The notes: a model not told the origin generated them from the letters alone. DNA of 64,000 bases from Bosea sp. RAC05 (GCF_001713455.1 NZ_CP016464.1:1-64000); one strand, 5' to 3'. Counted from the first letter of the stretch, positions 29,368-38,385 are shown. Program-made: numbers and translations.

Positions 29368-30273
29368 ATGGCCCGCCCCAACCCCAGCCGCGCCTTCGTT
29401 CTCGGGCACCTGCTGGTCTGCTCCTGCTTCTGGGGCTCGAGCTTCCTGTTCATCAAGCTGACGGGCGGCGCGATCTCGCCGCTCGCGCTCGCCGCGGGGC
29501 GCGGGCTGATCGGGGCGGCGGCGCTGGCGGCCTATGTCGCCTGGCTCGGCCAGAGCCCGATCCCGCGGCGCGACGAGATCCGGCACTGGCTCGTGCTCGG
29601 CACGACCAATGGCTGGGTGCCGAACGTCCTCGTCGCCTATGCGCTGGTGCAACTCGCCAGCGGCCCGGCCGCGATGATCCAGGCCGGCGGGCCGCTCGTG
29701 ACGGCGGTGTTCGCGCATTTCCTGTTCGCGGAGGAGCGGATGGGGCCGCGGCGGCTGGTCGGCATCGGGCTCGGCATGGCCGGCGTCGCGCTGCTGATCG
29801 GTCCGCGCCTGGTCGAGGGCGGCGGCACGGCGCTCGGCGTGCTGGCCATGGTCGGCGTCATGCTCGGCTACAGCATCGGCAATCTCTATGCCCGCGCCAT
29901 TCCCGCCTCGGCCGGCGACCCTGCGCGGCTCGCGCTCGGCCAGCAGGTGGTGTCGGGCCTCGTCGCGCTCGCCCTGACACTGGTCTTCGCCGGCCCCACC
30001 GCCTTTGCGCCGATGGCGGACCACGTCCCGGCCATGCTGGCGCTCGGCCTGCTCGCCACCGCGATCCCGATGGCGGTTTTCATGCGGCTGATCCGCGCCG
30101 CCGGGCCGACGCGCGCCGCCATGACCGGCTATCTCGTGCCGACCGTCGCGACGGTTCTGGGCATCGTCGTGCTGAAGGAAAACCTAGAGTTGCGACAAAT
30201 CGTCGGAGGTTGCATCATCCTCGGCGGCGTCTTCCTGGTGACGACGTCGCAGCGTGCGGCCAAGTCTGCTTGA
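29368..30273 (+). CDS. EamA/DMT-superfamily transporter
   Basis: A 301-residue inner-membrane protein with about ten predicted helices in two EamA repeats. The N-terminal FWGSSFLFIKLTGG and the conserved PLVTAVFAHFLFAEE and YLVPTVATVLGIVVLKENLELRQIVGG segments mark the repeat ends. It probably exports amino acids or other metabolites; no substrate can be assigned. ATGs at 29359 (inside the repeat) and 29368 are both possible; neither has a well-spaced ribosome site. Confidence 0.9.
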   Translation: MARPNPSRAFVLGHLLVCSCFWGSSFLFIKLTGGAISPLALAAGRGLIGAAALAAYVAWLGQSPIPRRDEIRHWLVLGTTNGWVPNVLVAYALVQLASGPAAMIQAGGPLVTAVFAHFLFAEERMGPRRLVGIGLGMAGVALLIGPRLVEGGGTALGVLAMVGVMLGYSIGNLYARAIPASAGDPARLALGQQVVSGLVALALTLVFAGPTAFAPMADHVPAMLALGLLATAIPMAVFMRLIRAAGPTRAAMTGYLVPTVATVLGIVVLKENLELRQIVGGCIILGGVFLVTTSQRAAKSA

Positions 30274-30286
30274 GAGGGCGAGCGGC

Positions 30287-30793
30287 ATGAGGATGGGGCT
30301 GGGGATCATTCTCGCCTTGGCGCTCTCGGCCTGCGTCGAGCGCAAGCCGGCGACCGTCGCCTTCTCCGTCGAGGAAGCGGCTTTCATCAGGAAGACCGGC
30401 ACGACCACGATCACCGGCCATGCCTTCCGCACCAAGCCGAGCGGTGTCGTCGTGAACGCGGCCGGGCAACTGGTCCGACTCGTGCCGGCCACGGCCTTCG
30501 CCCGCGAGCGCTTCGCCAATTTCTACGGCGCGCGCAAATACGTGCCGCATCGCGACTATCCCCGCGACGACAATCCCGACCCCGCCTATGCCGACTACAC
30601 CCGCACCACCAAGGCGGAGTCGAACGGGCGCTTCGTCTTCGAGAAGGTCGCGCCGGGCGACTACTTCATCACCACCCAGGTGATCTGGGGCGACGAGGAT
30701 GCGCTGACGCGTGAGGGCGGCTCGGTCTATGACAGCGTCACCGTGACGGGTAAGGAGACGCAACCCCTGCACGTCATCCTCTCCGGCTACTGA
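30287..30793 (+). CDS. Small lipoprotein with a carboxypeptidase-regulatory-like region
   Basis: A 168-residue protein. The first 16 residues form a lipoprotein signal with a lipobox at LSAC (Cys about residue 16), so it is probably anchored to the outer membrane or periplasmic face. The C-terminal half (SNGRFVFEKVAPGDYFITTQVIWG) resembles the beta-sandwich repeat found after metallocarboxypeptidases. The gene lies 13 bases after the EamA gene. Function unknown. Confidence 0.8.
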   Translation: MRMGLGIILALALSACVERKPATVAFSVEEAAFIRKTGTTTITGHAFRTKPSGVVVNAAGQLVRLVPATAFARERFANFYGARKYVPHRDYPRDDNPDPAYADYTRTTKAESNGRFVFEKVAPGDYFITTQVIWGDEDALTREGGSVYDSVTVTGKETQPLHVILSGY

Positions 30794-30804
30794 GTCCTGC
30801 ACCC

Positions 30805-31209
30805 GTGAAGCTTCTTCTCGTCGTCGCCTGCGCCCTGATCGATTCCGACAACCGCGTGCTGGTGGCACAGCGGCCGCAGGGCAAGGCACTGGCGGGGCTG
30901 TGGGAGTTTCCGGGCGGCAAGCTGGAGGCGGGAGAGCGGCCCGAGCCGGCGCTGATCCGCGAGCTGTCCGAGGAGCTGGGCATCACGGTCAAGGAGGAGT
31001 GCCTGGCGCCGCTGACCTTCGCCAGCTTCGCCTATCCCGAGTTCCACCTCCTGATGCCGCTCTATATCTGCCGCCGCTGGGAGGGGACGGTCGCCTCGCG
31101 CGAGGCGCAGGCGCTGAAATGGGTCCGTCCGGCCAAGCTGCGGGAGCTCGCCATGCCGCCCGCCGACGAGCCGCTGATCCCGCATCTGATCGATCTGCTG
31201 GGGGCATGA
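30805..31209 (+). CDS. mutT: MutT-like Nudix NTP pyrophosphohydrolase
   Basis: A 134-residue Nudix hydrolase. The box from GGKLEAGERPEPALIREL to SEELG matches G-x5-E-x7-R-E-U-x-E-E-x-G, preceded by LWEFP. It is the size and layout of MutT, which removes 8-oxo-dGTP from the nucleotide pool. The start is GTG at 30805, 11 bases after the lipoprotein gene, so both may share a transcript with the EamA gene. Confidence 0.92.
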   Translation: MKLLLVVACALIDSDNRVLVAQRPQGKALAGLWEFPGGKLEAGERPEPALIRELSEELGITVKEECLAPLTFASFAYPEFHLLMPLYICRRWEGTVASREAQALKWVRPAKLRELAMPPADEPLIPHLIDLLGA

Positions 31210-31216
31210 GCGCGGC

Positions 31217-31873
31217 TCAGTACCGTTCGGGCAGGCCGAGCTTCGCCCATTGGCTCCTCGGCACGGGATCGCCGACGCGAAACGCGAAGGCGACGATGGC
31301 CGCCTGATCGGCGCTGAATTCGCAGCGGAAGTTCAGATCATACCACCGACGCTTGCTGCGGAACGCGGCGCTTTCGGCGATCAGGATGCGCCCTGTCAGC
31401 TTCGTTGCGCCTCTGGCATAGGCCGTCACCCGGTCCGGCTCGAAATCGCTCTTCCAGGCATGGATCTGGCTCATCGCCTCCAGACCGCAGAGTTGCTCGG
31501 CGCGCTCGTCGGCCGCCAGAAGCGGCAACGTCTCCCGTGCTTGGCGACTCAGGGGATGAGCGAGCGCCTCCGCCGCCATCATCCGGCTCGCCTTGACCAT
31601 GCCTCCCGGCTCGGCGGGCGGGGCGGCCTTGGCGCTCTGCGGCTGGTCGGGCGGCCCGCCCGGTGGCGCCTCGATCGGCCGGGGCTGCGTCATCGCCTCG
31701 AACGCGCCTTGCGTCAGCAGTTCGACGTCGACGCGGGTCTCGGCCTGAGGCGCCACCTCGAGCAACGGCCGGATCGACAGCGATCCGAGTGCCGCCAGGA
31801 GCAGGAGATGCAACAGGGCAGCGCCGGCCAGGGCGGGACGGGACGTCCCAGTGCGTACGCCCACCGCTCGCAT
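31217..31873 (-). CDS. DUF930 domain-containing protein
   Basis: A 218-residue protein with an N-terminal signal anchor (about 14-35, ALLHLLLLAALGSLSI), a Pro-rich middle and a C-terminal DUF930 domain. The domain contains LPLLAADERAEQLCGLEAMSQ and two cysteines (in LCGLEA and FRCEF) that may form a disulfide. DUF930 proteins are common in Rhizobiales with unknown function; export to the periplasm is likely. Convergent with the MutT-like gene (seven bases between stops). Confidence 0.85.
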   Translation of the reverse strand: MRAVGVRTGTSRPALAGAALLHLLLLAALGSLSIRPLLEVAPQAETRVDVELLTQGAFEAMTQPRPIEAPPGGPPDQPQSAKAAPPAEPGGMVKASRMMAAEALAHPLSRQARETLPLLAADERAEQLCGLEAMSQIHAWKSDFEPDRVTAYARGATKLTGRILIAESAAFRSKRRWYDLNFRCEFSADQAAIVAFAFRVGDPVPRSQWAKLGLPERY

Positions 31874-32019
31874 TCACCGCACCGGCAAGGCGAGGGCGAT
31901 CGCCATCGCGAGATCATGGGACGTCACCGGACGGCTCCGTTGCGCTTGCCGTTCGGCCAGGCGAAAGGCACTGCAGAAATCGACGATTTTGCGGCGGGTG
32001 AGCCTGAGCGATGGCTCCT

Positions 32020-32101
32020 CCGTCATTGCGAGCGCAGCGAAGCAATCCAGACGGGTTCGCTCGACGGCCCCTGGATTGCTTCGCTGCGCTCGCAATGACG
32101 G
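32020..32101. repeat. Family-2 palindrome, copy B: perfect 31-bp inverted repeat
   Basis: Arms 32020-32050 and 32071-32101 are exact reverse complements with the same sequence as copy A and a 20-base loop. It ends immediately next to the stop codon of the minus-strand glycosylase gene (32102-32104). Confidence 0.95.
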
Positions 32102-33283
32102 TCAGGCATCGTCGGGCGCTGGGACGGCCACGTCCTTGGCGAGCTGAAAGCGCTCGAACCGCTCCAGCTCCGCCTCGATCAGCGCCTGGCGCTCCGGGCT
32201 CTCCTGCCCCTCCAGCCAGCTCCATTGCTGGATCAGCAGCCGCCCCGCCTGGCGATCGGTCTTCAGGTCGAGCACCGCCACGACCGTGTCGCCGATCAGC
32301 ACCGGCAGGCCGAAATAGCCGAAGAGGCGCTTATCCTTCGGCAGATAGGCCTCAAACGCGTGGGCATAGCCGAAGACCAGCTTCAGCCGCTTGCGCTGGA
32401 TGACCAGCGGGTCGAAGGGCGAGAGGATGTGGACGAGGTCGGCCTGCGGCGCCGCAGCGTCCGACCCCTCGCGCAGCATCCAGTGCGGCACGGTCGAGTC
32501 CTCAACCGTCACCGGCAGCAATTCGCGGCGTTTCACGCGGGCCTCGATCAGCTCCGCCACCGCCGCCTTGGCGGGCGCATCGAGATGGCAGATCGAATCG
32601 AGGCTGACGACGCCTTGCGCCCGCAACGCCCGGTCGAGCCTGTAGGCCGTGACCTGCCGTTCCGAGGCCGGAGTCGGGCGCTTGTCCCAGCCGAAATGCC
32701 GGTCGGTCAGCTCATAGGTCTTGAGCATGCCGGCGCGGGCCGAAATCACCAGGTCGCCATCGTAGAAGGCGCGTTCCAGCAGCCCCTTGGAGGGCTTCTT
32801 GCTCGCCCAGAGATGGGCCTTCTCGACCAGCACGTCGCTGTCGATGTCGCGGATGGTCAGCGGCCCGTCCCTGCGGATGCGGGCGAGCAGCTTGCGCGCC
32901 TCGTCGCGCCCGCCGACGGCCGACCAGCGCCGCGGCTCGGCGCGATGCGCCTTCATCGCCCCGAGGAAGAAGCGGATGTCGCGCAGCGGCACATAGGAGA
33001 GCGCATGGGTCCAGTATTCGAAGACGCTCTTCTCGGCGGACTGCGCCTGCGCCAGATGGCCCCGTTCATAGGCGGGGATGCGGCTGAACAGGATGTGGTG
33101 GTGGCAGCGCTCGATCACGTTGATCGTGTCGATCTGGACATAGCCGAGATGCTCGACCGCCGCCTTCGTGGCCTGCGCCCCCGCACCGAAGGGCTCGCGC
33201 GTGTCGAGCCGCTGCGCCCGCAGCCAGAGGCGTCGCGCCTGCTGGCGCGAGAGGGTGATCGTCTTGGGCGGGCGGGGCGGCAT
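32102..33283 (-). CDS. YcaQ/AlkZ-type winged-helix DNA glycosylase
   Basis: A 393-residue HTH_42 protein. It starts with TITLSRQQARRLWLRAQRL and has LGYVQIDTINVIERCHHHILFSR, containing the Q-x-D motif used by E. coli YcaQ and Streptomyces AlkZ to excise crosslinked or bulky alkylated bases. A PHWMLREGSD segment and LSPFDPLVIQRKRLKLVFGY are also family features. No biosynthetic cluster is adjacent, so general crosslink repair is likelier than self-resistance. Confidence 0.92.
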   Translation of the reverse strand: MPPRPPKTITLSRQQARRLWLRAQRLDTREPFGAGAQATKAAVEHLGYVQIDTINVIERCHHHILFSRIPAYERGHLAQAQSAEKSVFEYWTHALSYVPLRDIRFFLGAMKAHRAEPRRWSAVGGRDEARKLLARIRRDGPLTIRDIDSDVLVEKAHLWASKKPSKGLLERAFYDGDLVISARAGMLKTYELTDRHFGWDKRPTPASERQVTAYRLDRALRAQGVVSLDSICHLDAPAKAAVAELIEARVKRRELLPVTVEDSTVPHWMLREGSDAAAPQADLVHILSPFDPLVIQRKRLKLVFGYAHAFEAYLPKDKRLFGYFGLPVLIGDTVVAVLDLKTDRQAGRLLIQQWSWLEGQESPERQALIEAELERFERFQLAKDVAVPAPDDA

Positions 33284-33463
33284 GGCAGGCCTGTGCTGAG
33301 GCGTTCGGGGAATGCTGACGGAGTTTAGACCGCACCGTCCAGCCTTCTGTCAGCAGGCGCGCAGCCCCGGCGGCTGTCACGGCGGGAACAGCGGCCGCGC
33401 GCCCGCCTCCCTAACACTTGCATCCATCGGCGAAGCGGGTTCGCCGGCGCCCGGGATGCCGCC

Positions 33464-33685
33464 ATGTTCCGCAAGACCCTCATCATGGCCCTGATCGCGC
33501 TGGTTTCCGGCGGCACGGTGCTGGCGAAGGCCCCTCTGGACCCTGGCCGCGGCCAGACCTCCACCATGCGCCATGGTCTCGCCGAACAGACGGCACCCCA
33601 GCGGCTGATCCGCTTCAAGGCGACGCGTGCGGTCCATCTGCGAAAGGGAACGATCGAGCGGACGCGGCGTGTGGCGAGGGGGTGA
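33464..33685 (+). CDS. Small secreted hypothetical protein
   Basis: A 73-residue ORF with a plausible signal peptide (MFRKTLIMALIALVSGG, then TVLAKA) followed by a basic, low-complexity tail. I see no ribosome site of quality and no relatives, so this is a tentative call. A family-3 repeat follows directly. Confidence 0.45.
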   Translation: MFRKTLIMALIALVSGGTVLAKAPLDPGRGQTSTMRHGLAEQTAPQRLIRFKATRAVHLRKGTIERTRRVARG

Positions 33686-33700
33686 CACCAGCAATCTGCG

Positions 33701-33740
33701 CCGTCATCCCGGACGCAGCGAAGCGGAGACCCGGGATGAC
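33701..33740. repeat. Family-3 palindrome (CCGTCATCCCGG)
   Basis: CCGTCATCCCGG and CCCGGGATGACC form inverted ends around an inner GCAGCGAAGCGGAGA core, in the 68-base gap between convergent genes. Confidence 0.75.
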
Positions 33741-33753
33741 CAACGCGGCGCTG

Positions 33754-34050
33754 TCAGGCTGAAGCCTGCGGCGACCCTTCTCCCGACAACGCCTCCCGCA
33801 GCGCCTCCGGCGTCACCTCCGCCATCGCCATGGCCAGCTTGAAGGCTTTCGTCTTCTCGCCGGGGTTCATCAGCAGGATCACCGTCTCGGTGCCGGGACA
33901 GGCGGGATCGGCGCAAAGGATCTCGTTGACGGCGATCGCAGCCTCCTCCGGGAGGCCGGCGATCTCGCGCAGCAGCTCTTTGACGCGGTTGGCCTGTGCC
34001 GCCGCTTCGCTCTTGTCGGGCCCGCCCTTGCCGAAGAGACCGAAGCGCAT
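33754..34050 (-). CDS. Small conserved protein of the CobW/WD40 zinc block
   Basis: A 98-residue soluble protein starting at ATG 34050 (MRFGLFGKGG). A helical N-terminal half is followed by EILCADPACPGTETVILLM, whose two cysteines could bind metal or form a disulfide. The region GEKTKAFKLAMAMAEVTPEALREAL looks like a small alpha/beta domain. It starts nine bases after the WD40 gene on the same strand. I do not know its function; the operon suggests a link to metal handling. Confidence 0.75.
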   Translation of the reverse strand: MRFGLFGKGGPDKSEAAAQANRVKELLREIAGLPEEAAIAVNEILCADPACPGTETVILLMNPGEKTKAFKLAMAMAEVTPEALREALSGEGSPQASA

Positions 34051-34059
34051 GGGCAAGCC

Positions 34060-35070
34060 CTAGGCCGCCGGCAGGGTCAGCACGCCGGCGGCGCCGTCTT
34101 CCGTGCCGAAGGCCAGCCGCTTGCCGCCCTTGTCCCAGGCGAAGGCGGTGATGCCGCTGCCGCGCAGCGCCGGGCGCACCAGCAGTTCGGAGGCGTCGGT
34201 CAGGCGGATCATCAGGATGCAGCCATCGTCATAGCCGACCGCAAGCACCAGCGCCTTGGGATGGAAGGCGACGCGGGTGACCTTGGCGTGGCGGGCGCCG
34301 CATTCGCGCGGCGCCTTGCCCTGCGGGCCTTCGCCCTGGAAGGGCCAGACGATCGCGGCATCCGCCCCGCTCGAGGCCAGCCAGAGCCCGTCATGCGACC
34401 AGGACAGCGAGCGCGGCTTGGCCGGATAGCCGGTCATCCGCATATGGCTCGGCTTCTCGCCCAGCCGCCAGCCATGCAGCGCGTTCTCCGGCATCGAGGA
34501 GACGACGAAGCGCCCGTCCGGCGACCAGACGACGTCGAGATGGGCGCCCTTCCATTCGAGGAATTCGGGCTTGGTCTCCGTCGCCGGATACCAGAGGCTC
34601 ACCCCGTTCATCTGGCCGATCGCAAGACGAAAACCCTTGGGCGCGAACACCAGCCCCTGCGGCGTCGTGCCGACATCGAGCGAGCGGATCTTGCCCTTGT
34701 CGTCGCGGGCATGGACCGTCTTGGCCGTGTTCCAGGCGATGCTGCCGGAGGCCGAAAGCGCCACCGCATCAACCCAGCGGCGCTTCTCGTCGCGGGCGAT
34801 CTCGGTGGAGGTGCCGTCGGCGACGGTGGCGACCACACGCCCGTCATCGCCGCCGGTGATCAGGCGCTCGCCATCGCTGCAGGTGCAGAGGATGCCGCCG
34901 GTATGGACCTCGGCCGAGTCGAGGACCCCATCGGCCCAGCGCAGCACCCGCCCGTCGGCGAGCGCGAGGGCCAGCGTCGATTTGAGCCAGTGGGCACCGA
35001 CGACATGCGCCCCGGCCTCGACGGGAACGACATGCTCGCGCAGCGAGACGGGGGCGGTGGTCGTGTTCAT
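34060..35070 (-). CDS. WD40-repeat beta-propeller protein
   Basis: A 336-residue protein made of about seven WD40-type repeats, for example LDVVWSPDGRFVVSS, RSLSWSHDGLWLASSGADAAIVWPF and FAWDKGGKRLAFGTEDG. No signal peptide, so cytoplasmic. Propellers act as binding platforms. It is encoded between a CobW GTPase and a small cysteine-containing protein on the same strand as the znu genes, so a role in zinc supply is suggested by context only. Confidence 0.9.
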   Translation of the reverse strand: MNTTTAPVSLREHVVPVEAGAHVVGAHWLKSTLALALADGRVLRWADGVLDSAEVHTGGILCTCSDGERLITGGDDGRVVATVADGTSTEIARDEKRRWVDAVALSASGSIAWNTAKTVHARDDKGKIRSLDVGTTPQGLVFAPKGFRLAIGQMNGVSLWYPATETKPEFLEWKGAHLDVVWSPDGRFVVSSMPENALHGWRLGEKPSHMRMTGYPAKPRSLSWSHDGLWLASSGADAAIVWPFQGEGPQGKAPRECGARHAKVTRVAFHPKALVLAVGYDDGCILMIRLTDASELLVRPALRGSGITAFAWDKGGKRLAFGTEDGAAGVLTLPAA

Positions 35071-35110
35071 GGGCGGGGTCTAGCGCAGCCTGTTTGTCAT
35101 GGGAACCGCA

Positions 35111-35188
35111 CCGTCATTCTCGGGCGCAGCGGAGCGGGACCCCGAGAATCTTTGGCGGGAGATGCTCGGGTCAAGCCCGAGCATGACG
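35111..35188. repeat. Family-3 palindrome variant
   Basis: Two linked hairpins: CATTCTCGGG pairs with CCCGAGAATC, and GATGCTCGGG pairs with CCCGAGCATGACG. The element fills the gap between the CobW and WD40 genes and ends nine bases before the CobW stop. Confidence 0.75.
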
Positions 35189-35196
35189 TGGAGGGC

Positions 35197-36159
35197 TCAC
35201 GCCGCGCAGGCCTCGAAGCCCTGGCGCAGCTCGTTCTCGTTCAGGTCGCGCCCGATGATGACGAGGCGCGAGGAGCGCGTTTCGCCTGCCTTCCAGTCCC
35301 GCTGGAGGTCGCCGTCCAGGATCATGTGGACGCCCTGGAAGACGAAGCGGCGCGGCTCGCCCTTGAAGGCGAGGATGCCCTTGGAGCGCAGGATATTGGG
35401 CCCCTGCGCCTGGCTGACATCGTTGATCCAGGGCATGAACTTCTCGGGATCGACATCGCCGGGGATGGTGAAGGACATCGAGCGGACCTCGTCCGAATGA
35501 TGGTGGTGATGGCCGGATTCGAGGAAATCCGGCTCGATGTCGAGGATGCGGTCGAGGTCGAAGGCGTTGCGGTCGAGCAGCTGGTCGATCGGCAGGGCGC
35601 AGCGCTCGGTCCGGTGAAGCTTGGCATAGGGGTTGATGGCGCGGATCGCCGCCTCGACCGAGGCGAGTTCCTCCGCCGTCACCAGGTCGACCTTGTTGAG
35701 GACGATGACGTCGGCGAAGGCGATCTGGTTCTTGGCCTCCGGCGCGTCCTTGAGCCGGTCCTTGAGCCATTTCGCGTCGGTCACGGTGATCACCGCGTCG
35801 AGCTTGGTGGCGTCGCCGACATCCTGGTCGACGAAGAAGGTCTGCGCGACGGGGGCGGGATCGGCCAGGCCGGTCGTCTCGACGATGATCGCGTCGAACT
35901 TGCCCTTGCGCTTCATCAGCCCGTCGAGAATGCGGATCAGGTCGCCGCGAACGGTGCAGCAGATGCAGCCGTTGTTCATCTCGAAGACCTCCTCGTCGGC
36001 GCCGACGACGAGGTCGCCATCGATGCCGGCCTCGCCGAACTCGTTGACGATGACGGCGAACTTCTTGCCGTGGTCCTCGGTGAGGATGCGGTTCAGAAGC
36101 GTGGTCTTGCCGGCGCCCAGATAGCCGGTGAGCACCGTGACGGGAATTTTCTCGGACAT
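35197..36159 (-). CDS. CobW/P47K-family GTP-binding metallochaperone (COG0523)
   Basis: A 320-residue G3E GTPase. The P-loop is GYLGAGKT (residues 11-18). [10 protein letters not shown] contains the CxCC metal site, [10 protein letters not shown] is the switch segment and LNKVD gives guanine specificity. A histidine run (SGHHHHH) near residue 215 adds a metal-binding loop before the CobW C-terminal domain. The ATG at 36159 matches family starts. Next to znuA with Zur-like sites upstream, it is probably the zinc-transfer GTPase of low-zinc stress. Confidence 0.95.
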   Translation of the reverse strand: MSEKIPVTVLTGYLGAGKTTLLNRILTEDHGKKFAVIVNEFGEAGIDGDLVVGADEEVFEMNNGCICCTVRGDLIRILDGLMKRKGKFDAIIVETTGLADPAPVAQTFFVDQDVGDATKLDAVITVTDAKWLKDRLKDAPEAKNQIAFADVIVLNKVDLVTAEELASVEAAIRAINPYAKLHRTERCALPIDQLLDRNAFDLDRILDIEPDFLESGHHHHHSDEVRSMSFTIPGDVDPEKFMPWINDVSQAQGPNILRSKGILAFKGEPRRFVFQGVHMILDGDLQRDWKAGETRSSRLVIIGRDLNENELRQGFEACAA

Positions 36160-36226
36160 GGGTGTGACCCTTGGTTCTTCAAACGGCGGTGCCGGAGCGC
36201 TCGTCGCGCCCCGGCTTGAGACACCT

Positions 36227-36338
36227 CCAGCCCTCATCCTGAGGAGAAGCCGCAAGGCTTCGTCTCGAAGGATACTCCCAGCGCGCTCTCGACCATCCTT
36301 CGAGACGCCGCTCCGCGGCTCCTCAGGATGAGGGCTGG
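36227..36338. repeat. Family-1 intergenic palindrome, copy B
   Basis: Ends CCAGCCCTCATCCTGAGGAG and CTCCTCAGGATGAGGGCTGG, with inner TCTCGAAGGAT and ATCCTTCGAGA arms. It lies between znuA and the CobW gene and may form a hairpin in their shared transcript. Confidence 0.9.
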
Positions 36339-36355
36339 AATGTGAGGGCCGACGG

Positions 36356-37303
36356 TCAGGCCGGGCCGGCGGCGAGCGCCTTTTCGATCTGGCTTATATT
36401 GTGTTTCATCATCGCGATGTAAGTCCCGGCCGGACCGGCGGCGTCCGACAGCGCGTCGGAGAAGATCTGGCCACCAACCTTGGCGCCGCTCTCCTTGGCA
36501 ATCCGCTCGACCAGGCGCGGATTGGTGACGTTCTCGAGGAAGACGGCGGGAATCTTCTCCGCCTTGATCTGCCGGATGATGCGGCCGACATCCTTGGCCG
36601 AGGCCTCGGCTTCGGTCGAGACGCCCTGCGGCGCGATGAACTCGATGCCGTAAGCCTTGACGAAATAGCCGAAGGCGTCGTGCGAGGTGATCGCCTTGCG
36701 GCGATCGGCCGGAATGCGCGCGATCGCCGCCTTGACCTCGGCCTCGACCGCATCGAGCTGGGCGAGGTAGCGCGTCGCATTGGCCTCGTAGCTCGCCTGG
36801 CCCGCCGGATCGGCCTTCACCAGGGCATCGCGGATGTTGGCGACGTAGATCCTGGCGTTGGCGACGCTCTGCCAGGCGTGCGGATCGTCCTGGCCGGCAT
36901 GGTTGTGGCCGTGCTTGTCCTTCTTGCCGTGGTCGTGATCGTCCGCTTCGTTCTGCAACGGCGTGATGCCGGTGGTCGCGGTCGCGATCGTCGCCTTGGT
37001 GCCGGACGACTTGATCAGCCGGGTGATCCAGCCCTCGAATTTCAGCCCGTTGACGACGACGAGCCTGGCCCCGGCCATCGCCTTCGCATCGGCCGGCGTC
37101 GGCGAATAGACATGGGCGTCGCCATTGGCGCCGACGAGCGTGGTCAGCGCGATGCGATCGCCGCCGACCTCCTTCACGAAGTCGCCGAGAATCGAGAAGC
37201 TCGCGACGACGGGCAGTTTCTCCTGTGCGGTGGCGGCCATCGGCGCATGGGCGAGGATCAGCCCGGCGGCGAGGGCGCCGAGAAGGGCGCGACGGTTCGG
37301 CAT
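36356..37303 (-). CDS. znuA: Zinc ABC transporter substrate-binding protein
   Basis: A 315-residue periplasmic cluster A-I binding protein. The signal peptide spans about residues 1-29 (ending ATAQ). A histidine-rich loop ([15 protein letters not shown], near residue 130) and the conserved [24 protein letters not shown] and SDALSD segments provide metal ligands; the loop favours zinc over manganese. The ATG at 37303 follows GGAGG. It has its own Zur-like box at 37319-37341, just after znuB. Confidence 0.94.
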   Translation of the reverse strand: MPNRRALLGALAAGLILAHAPMAATAQEKLPVVASFSILGDFVKEVGGDRIALTTLVGANGDAHVYSPTPADAKAMAGARLVVVNGLKFEGWITRLIKSSGTKATIATATTGITPLQNEADDHDHGKKDKHGHNHAGQDDPHAWQSVANARIYVANIRDALVKADPAGQASYEANATRYLAQLDAVEAEVKAAIARIPADRRKAITSHDAFGYFVKAYGIEFIAPQGVSTEAEASAKDVGRIIRQIKAEKIPAVFLENVTNPRLVERIAKESGAKVGGQIFSDALSDAAGPAGTYIAMMKHNISQIEKALAAGPA

Positions 37304-37318
37304 GATAGCCTCCAGAGA

Positions 37319-37341
37319 GTGATGCAACACTATAACATCAC
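37319..37341. promoter_or_regulatory. Zur-like box in front of znuA
   Basis: On the minus strand the 23 bases read GTGATGTTATAG then TGTTGCATCAC. They match 14 of 17 fixed positions of the alphaproteobacterial Zur consensus as I recall it (G-N2-ATGTTATA-N-TATAACAT-N2-C). It sits in the 37-base znuB-znuA gap, overlaps the znuB stop by one base, and has TATAGT inside as a possible -10. Confidence 0.75.
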
Positions 37342-38216
37342 TACGCCCGAAGATGGCGACGCGGCAAGAGCCGACGGGCGAGGCCGCCCTGCGTGCCGAG
37401 CAGGAGCGAGCCGAGATAGAGCGCGCCCGCCGCCAGGATGATCGCCGGCCCCGCCGGCAGATTGCTGCCCGCCGAATAGGACATCACCAGCCCGGCATAG
37501 CCCGCGACCATGCCGAAGCCGCTGGCGAGCAGGATCAGGCGGGTGATGTCGGCGGTCCAGAAGCGGGCCGCCGCCGCGGGCAGCATCATCAGCCCGACCG
37601 CCAGCAATGTACCCAGCGCATGGAAGCCGGCCACCAGATTGAGCACCACGAGGCCGAGGAAGGTGAGATGGACGAGGCCGCCGGAGCGGCTGACCGAGCG
37701 CAGGAAGCCCGGATCGACGCACTCCATCACCAGCGGGCGATAGAGCGCCGCCAGGGTCATCAGGGAGACCGTCGCCACCCCCGAGAGCAGGATCAGCACG
37801 TCGTCGTCGAGCGCCAGCACATTGCCGAACAGGACATGGAACAGGTCGACCGCCGAGCCGCGCAGCGAGACGATGGTGACGCCGAGCGCCAGCGAGATCA
37901 GGTAGAAGGCGGCGAGTGAGGCATCCTCCTTGATCACCGTGACGCGCGCCACGGCCCCCGCCGCGAGCGCCACCGCAAAGCCGGCCGCGAGCCCGCCCAG
38001 CGTCATCGCCGGCAGCGAGAAGCCGGCGACGAGATAGCCGATCGCGGCACCGGGCAGGATGGCATGGGCCATGGCGTCGCCGGTCAGGCTCATCCGCCTG
38101 AGCATCAGGAACACGCCGATCGCGCCGCCCGACACCGACAGCGCGACGACGCCGACCAGCGCCCGGCGCATGAAGTCGAATTCGGCGAAGGGGCCGATGA
38201 AGAGGTCGTAGAGCAT
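37341..38216 (-). CDS. znuB: Zinc ABC transporter permease
   Basis: A 291-residue integral membrane protein of the ABC-3 family with about eight helices. The start MLYDLFIGPFAEFDFMRRALVG and the segment MSLTGDAMAHAILPGAAIGYLVAG, with the conserved coupling loop, are family hallmarks. It carries zinc across the inner membrane, powered by ZnuC. A family-1 palindrome separates it from znuC. Confidence 0.94.
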   Translation of the reverse strand: MLYDLFIGPFAEFDFMRRALVGVVALSVSGGAIGVFLMLRRMSLTGDAMAHAILPGAAIGYLVAGFSLPAMTLGGLAAGFAVALAAGAVARVTVIKEDASLAAFYLISLALGVTIVSLRGSAVDLFHVLFGNVLALDDDVLILLSGVATVSLMTLAALYRPLVMECVDPGFLRSVSRSGGLVHLTFLGLVVLNLVAGFHALGTLLAVGLMMLPAAAARFWTADITRLILLASGFGMVAGYAGLVMSYSAGSNLPAGPAIILAAGALYLGSLLLGTQGGLARRLLPRRHLRA

Positions 38217-38240
38217 CGGCTTTTTCTTCTTCCGCCTTCT

Positions 38241-38360
38241 CAGCCCTCATCCTGAGGAGCCGCGAAGCGGCGTCTCGAAGGATGGTCCAGGAGGCTCCCG
38301 CACACACTGGAGCATCCTTCGAGACGTCCTCCTGTGGAGCGCTCCTCAGGATGAGGGCTG
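38241..38360. repeat. Family-1 intergenic palindrome, copy C
   Basis: Ends CAGCCCTCATCCTGAGGAGC and GCTCCTCAGGATGAGGGCTG, with inner CGTCTCGAAGGATG and CATCCTTCGAGACG. It lies inside the znuC-znuB interval of one probable operon. Confidence 0.92.
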
Positions 38361-38385
38361 AGGGAACATCAATGGTTGGGCAGCA

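Noticed and set aside
36356..37303. Manganese rather than zinc binding protein
   Set aside because: The His-rich loop and neighbouring CobW gene and Zur-type boxes favour zinc, though the family also contains manganese transporters.
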